Shown here one piece after another: positions 30,220-32,073 of a stretch of DNA of 32,073 nt. Origin of the DNA: Candidatus Gastranaerophilales bacterium (GTDB taxonomy: Bacteria; Cyanobacteriota; Vampirovibrionia; Gastranaerophilales; Gastranaerophilaceae). The position numbers and the translations under genes were made by a program. The notes under the pieces were generated by a model. The model searched no databases. It was not told the DNA's origin and saw only the letters and a program-made list of their open reading frames with translations. Every line of letters starts with the position of its first letter. Within the stretch, counting starts at the first letter, position 1. Location: assembly GCA_944325815.1 (NCBI GenBank), contig CALVBV010000014.1, positions 1 to 32,073 of the forward strand, in the 5' to 3' direction.

Positions 30220-32073
30220 ATGAAAGGATATCAAAACAGAAAGAGCTTAAACACTTGCTGTGAGCAGATTTTGGCCGCCGAACCCTTAGGGGGGGGGGGT
30301 AAAACACACTCCGGTAAAGGGTTTTAGCCCTCTGGGGAAATTATCCGCTGTTTTGTGTTTATCCTTGATGGCGCTTCCTGCCGCAGCCGGCGAGAGCCCG
30401 ACACTTGATGAGCTGCACAATAACGGCGTAATCAACCCGTCAACAATGGAACAGGATGACGAGGGAAACCCGATAGAGGGAACGGGCGAAGTTTATCCGG
30501 AATCCGCTTATACACTGACTCGCGTAGACGAGGCCGGGGTAAATACTATAACCAAGTATGAATACAATGAAGAAACCCAAAAGTTTGAGCCTGTGTATTA
30601 TGAGCTCACCCTGAAGCAGACTGAATACGGCGAGGGCGCTAACAGCAAGTATTTTGAGTGGGGCGAAAATTCAGACGGCAATTATGAGTTTAAAGAAGTT
30701 GCAGCGCCAACCGAAGGCAAAACAACAATTACAGCCTATTATGACACGAATCATGACAGAATAGATACAGACCAGCAGGGGCAGAATGTAGTAGGAGATT
30801 TTGTTGGAAACTATGTAAGTAATTCCGGTTATGCCAGGGGCGGCGCGATTGATAATGATGGCACAATTGGCGATATCACGGGTGATTTTATCGGCAACTA
30901 CGCACAGAGTGAGTCCGTTTATGTCTCTGGCGGTGCGATTTATAATTATGACACAATCAGCAATATCACAGGTGACTTTATCGGCAACTATGCACAGAGT
31001 GATTCCAATTCTGCCCGTGGCGGTGCGATTTATAATTATGATGGTACAATCGGCAACATCACGGGTGACTTTATAGGAAATTATGTACAGAGTGATTCCG
31101 GTTATGCCGAAGGCGGTGCGATTTATAATGAATATAGTTTTATTGGCAACATCACGGGTGACTTTATCGGCAACTACGCCAAGAGCGATTCCGATGATGC
31201 CAAATACGGCGCGATTTGTAATGATTACATAATCGGCAATATAACTGGCGACTTTATCGGCAACTATGCACAGAGTAATTCCGGTTATGCCCATTGCGGT
31301 GCAATTTATAATAATGGAAGAATCGGTGATATCACGGGCGATTTTATTAGTAACTACGCACAAAGTGATTCTGGTTCTGCCTCTGGCGGCGCGATTTATA
31401 ATTACTCTGAAATCGGTGATATCACGGGCGACTTTATTGGTAACTATGCGCAAGGTGGGTCTCATTCTGTCCATGGTGGCGCGATTTATAATGATGGTAT
31501 ATTCAGCAATATCACGGGCGACTTTATTGGTAACTATGCGCAAGGTGGGTCTGATTCTGCCTATGGTGGCGCGATTTATAATGAAGATACAATCGGCGAT
31601 ATCTCCGGTAGTTTCATAGGTAATTATGCGCAAGGTGGGTCTGGTTTTGCGCAAGGCGGCGCGATTTATAATGAAGATACAATCGGCGATATCTCCGGTA
31701 GTTTCATAGGTAATTATGCAGAGACTTCTTCTAGTTCAGAGCTTGCCATTGGCGGCGCAGTGTATACAGAGTATGATATGACCTTTTTAGCCAATAATAA
31801 GACAATTGAGTTTACCGGCAACTATACAAAAGATTCCAGAGGCGCGATCCCAAACGCAATCTGGGTTGATACTAGTTATTCTCCGCCTAGCATTATTACT
31901 CTCAAAGCCCAGAATAACGGCAATATTGTCTTCAACGACCAGATAGATGGGGGCAAAGTAAGAGGAACAACTATCGACCGCACAAAACAGTATAAACTCT
32001 CCCTCACAGGCGACAAAACCGGCAATATTTATTTCAATAACGACATAATAAACGCGGATATCACGCTGGATGA
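30220..32073 (+). CDS. Phase-variable Pmp-like repeat adhesin (frame broken at G11; 3' end outside window)
   Basis: ATG 30220, with GAGG at 30207-30210, reads 35 codons through the G11 tract and stops at 30325-30327. One base out of frame, an open frame continues from before 30296 to the window end without a stop. It encodes a signal peptide (GKLSAVLCLSLMALPAAA, ending near 30388), about 130 residues of unique sequence and then eleven ~30-residue repeats with consensus ITGDFIGNYAQSDSG..GGAIYN. The paired GGAI and FxxN motifs are those of chlamydial polymorphic membrane proteins, which form beta-helical autotransporter passengers. With G10 or G13 the start and signal peptide would be fused. 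An autotransporter barrel, if present, lies beyond the window. Codon use (GGC, GCG, ATC) is more GC-rich than in neighbouring genes. Confidence 0.8.
30289..30299 (+). repeat. Poly-G tract (G11) inside the adhesin N-terminus
   Basis: Eleven consecutive G at codons 24-27 of the frame opened at 30220, followed by TAAAAC. The downstream coding frame is displaced by one base, so the cloned or assembled length is OFF. Loss of one G, or gain of two, restores a continuous frame of the form PLGGGVKHTPVKGFSPLGK ahead of the signal peptide. Confidence 0.85.
30788..31776 (+). repeat. Eleven tandem ~90-bp Pmp-like repeats
   Basis: Units are 29-31 codons with GDFIGNYA and GGAIYN as anchors. Neighbouring units 8 to 10 are nearly identical: 62 nt at 31568-31629 recur exactly at 31658-31719, and 44 nt at 31419-31462 recur at 31511-minus-2 (31509) to 31552, both at a 90-bp offset. 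This points to recent duplication. The long minus-strand frame here is a by-product of the repeat. Confidence 0.85.

Noticed and set aside
30671-31654. A 327-codon open frame on the minus strand with TDIADC/IIINRTA-type repeats
   Set aside because: It is the antisense shadow of the 90-bp repeats: a repeat length divisible by three keeps several frames open. It has no ribosome binding site, and the plus-strand frame has recognisable GGAI/FxxN motifs and a signal peptide.

Overview
This window comes from a low-GC, diderm (Gram-negative type), motile, probably anaerobic bacterium. Supporting traits are a flagellin, two prepilin-like proteins, LPS or capsule genes (gmhA, ugd, glf), a signal-peptide-bearing repeat adhesin, and a flavodiiron protein next to rubredoxin. 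Overall flavour, including small proteins with N-termini such as MRINAVNPN and MITSITNIN, fits a gut Gastranaerophilales (Melainabacteria/Vampirovibrionia) genome. That assignment is an inference; no marker gene here proves it.

Layout. 1-288 is a non-coding leader with an 18-G homopolymer and repeat modules. 289-1944 is a flagellin with a GLUG-repeat insertion. 2027-7793 is a tight housekeeping run: a lone ClpX-type zinc finger, an unknown protein, ruvX, a DUF1292 protein, an array of three Clp_N domains without ATPase, tilS and hpt. 7880-9302 is a flavodiiron protein plus rubredoxin. 9359-11176 holds a glycine-zipper protein and a divergent multi-pass membrane protein. 11317-13306 is clpP-clpX. 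On the minus strand, 13309-17077 carries a large EF-hand/Ig-like protein followed by an overlapping gene for a degenerate protein-kinase-like protein. 17252-18604 has two tandem paralogous prepilins. 18677-20330 is a DUF47 (PhoU-like) protein with a PiT phosphate transporter. 20368-28480 is all minus strand: pyruvate kinase, an M48-like protein with an altered HEXXH motif, and an envelope-glycan operon (GT2, glf, acyltransferase, epimerase, ugd, gmhA). 28584-29297 is an exported protein of unknown function. 29298-30219 is a 0.9-kb gene-free block of tandem octamers, direct repeats and GC-rich palindromes. 30220 to the window end is a Pmp-like (GGAI/FxxN) adhesin interrupted by an 11-G tract.

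Most striking is the right end. The adhesin has a start codon and ribosome binding site, a G11 tract, then a signal peptide and eleven 30-residue repeats that are one base out of frame with the start. G10 or G13 would join them, so this looks like a contingency locus captured in the OFF state. The repeat modules upstream of it recur in the same order upstream of flagellin 29 kb away, also beside a long G tract. Two surface antigens may therefore share a repeat-driven variable architecture. Second-tier novelties are the kinase-like/EF-hand gene pair, the ATPase-free Clp_N array with a separate ClpX zinc finger, and the YEXXH M48 protein.

No rRNA, tRNA, CRISPR array, transposase or integrase was recognised.
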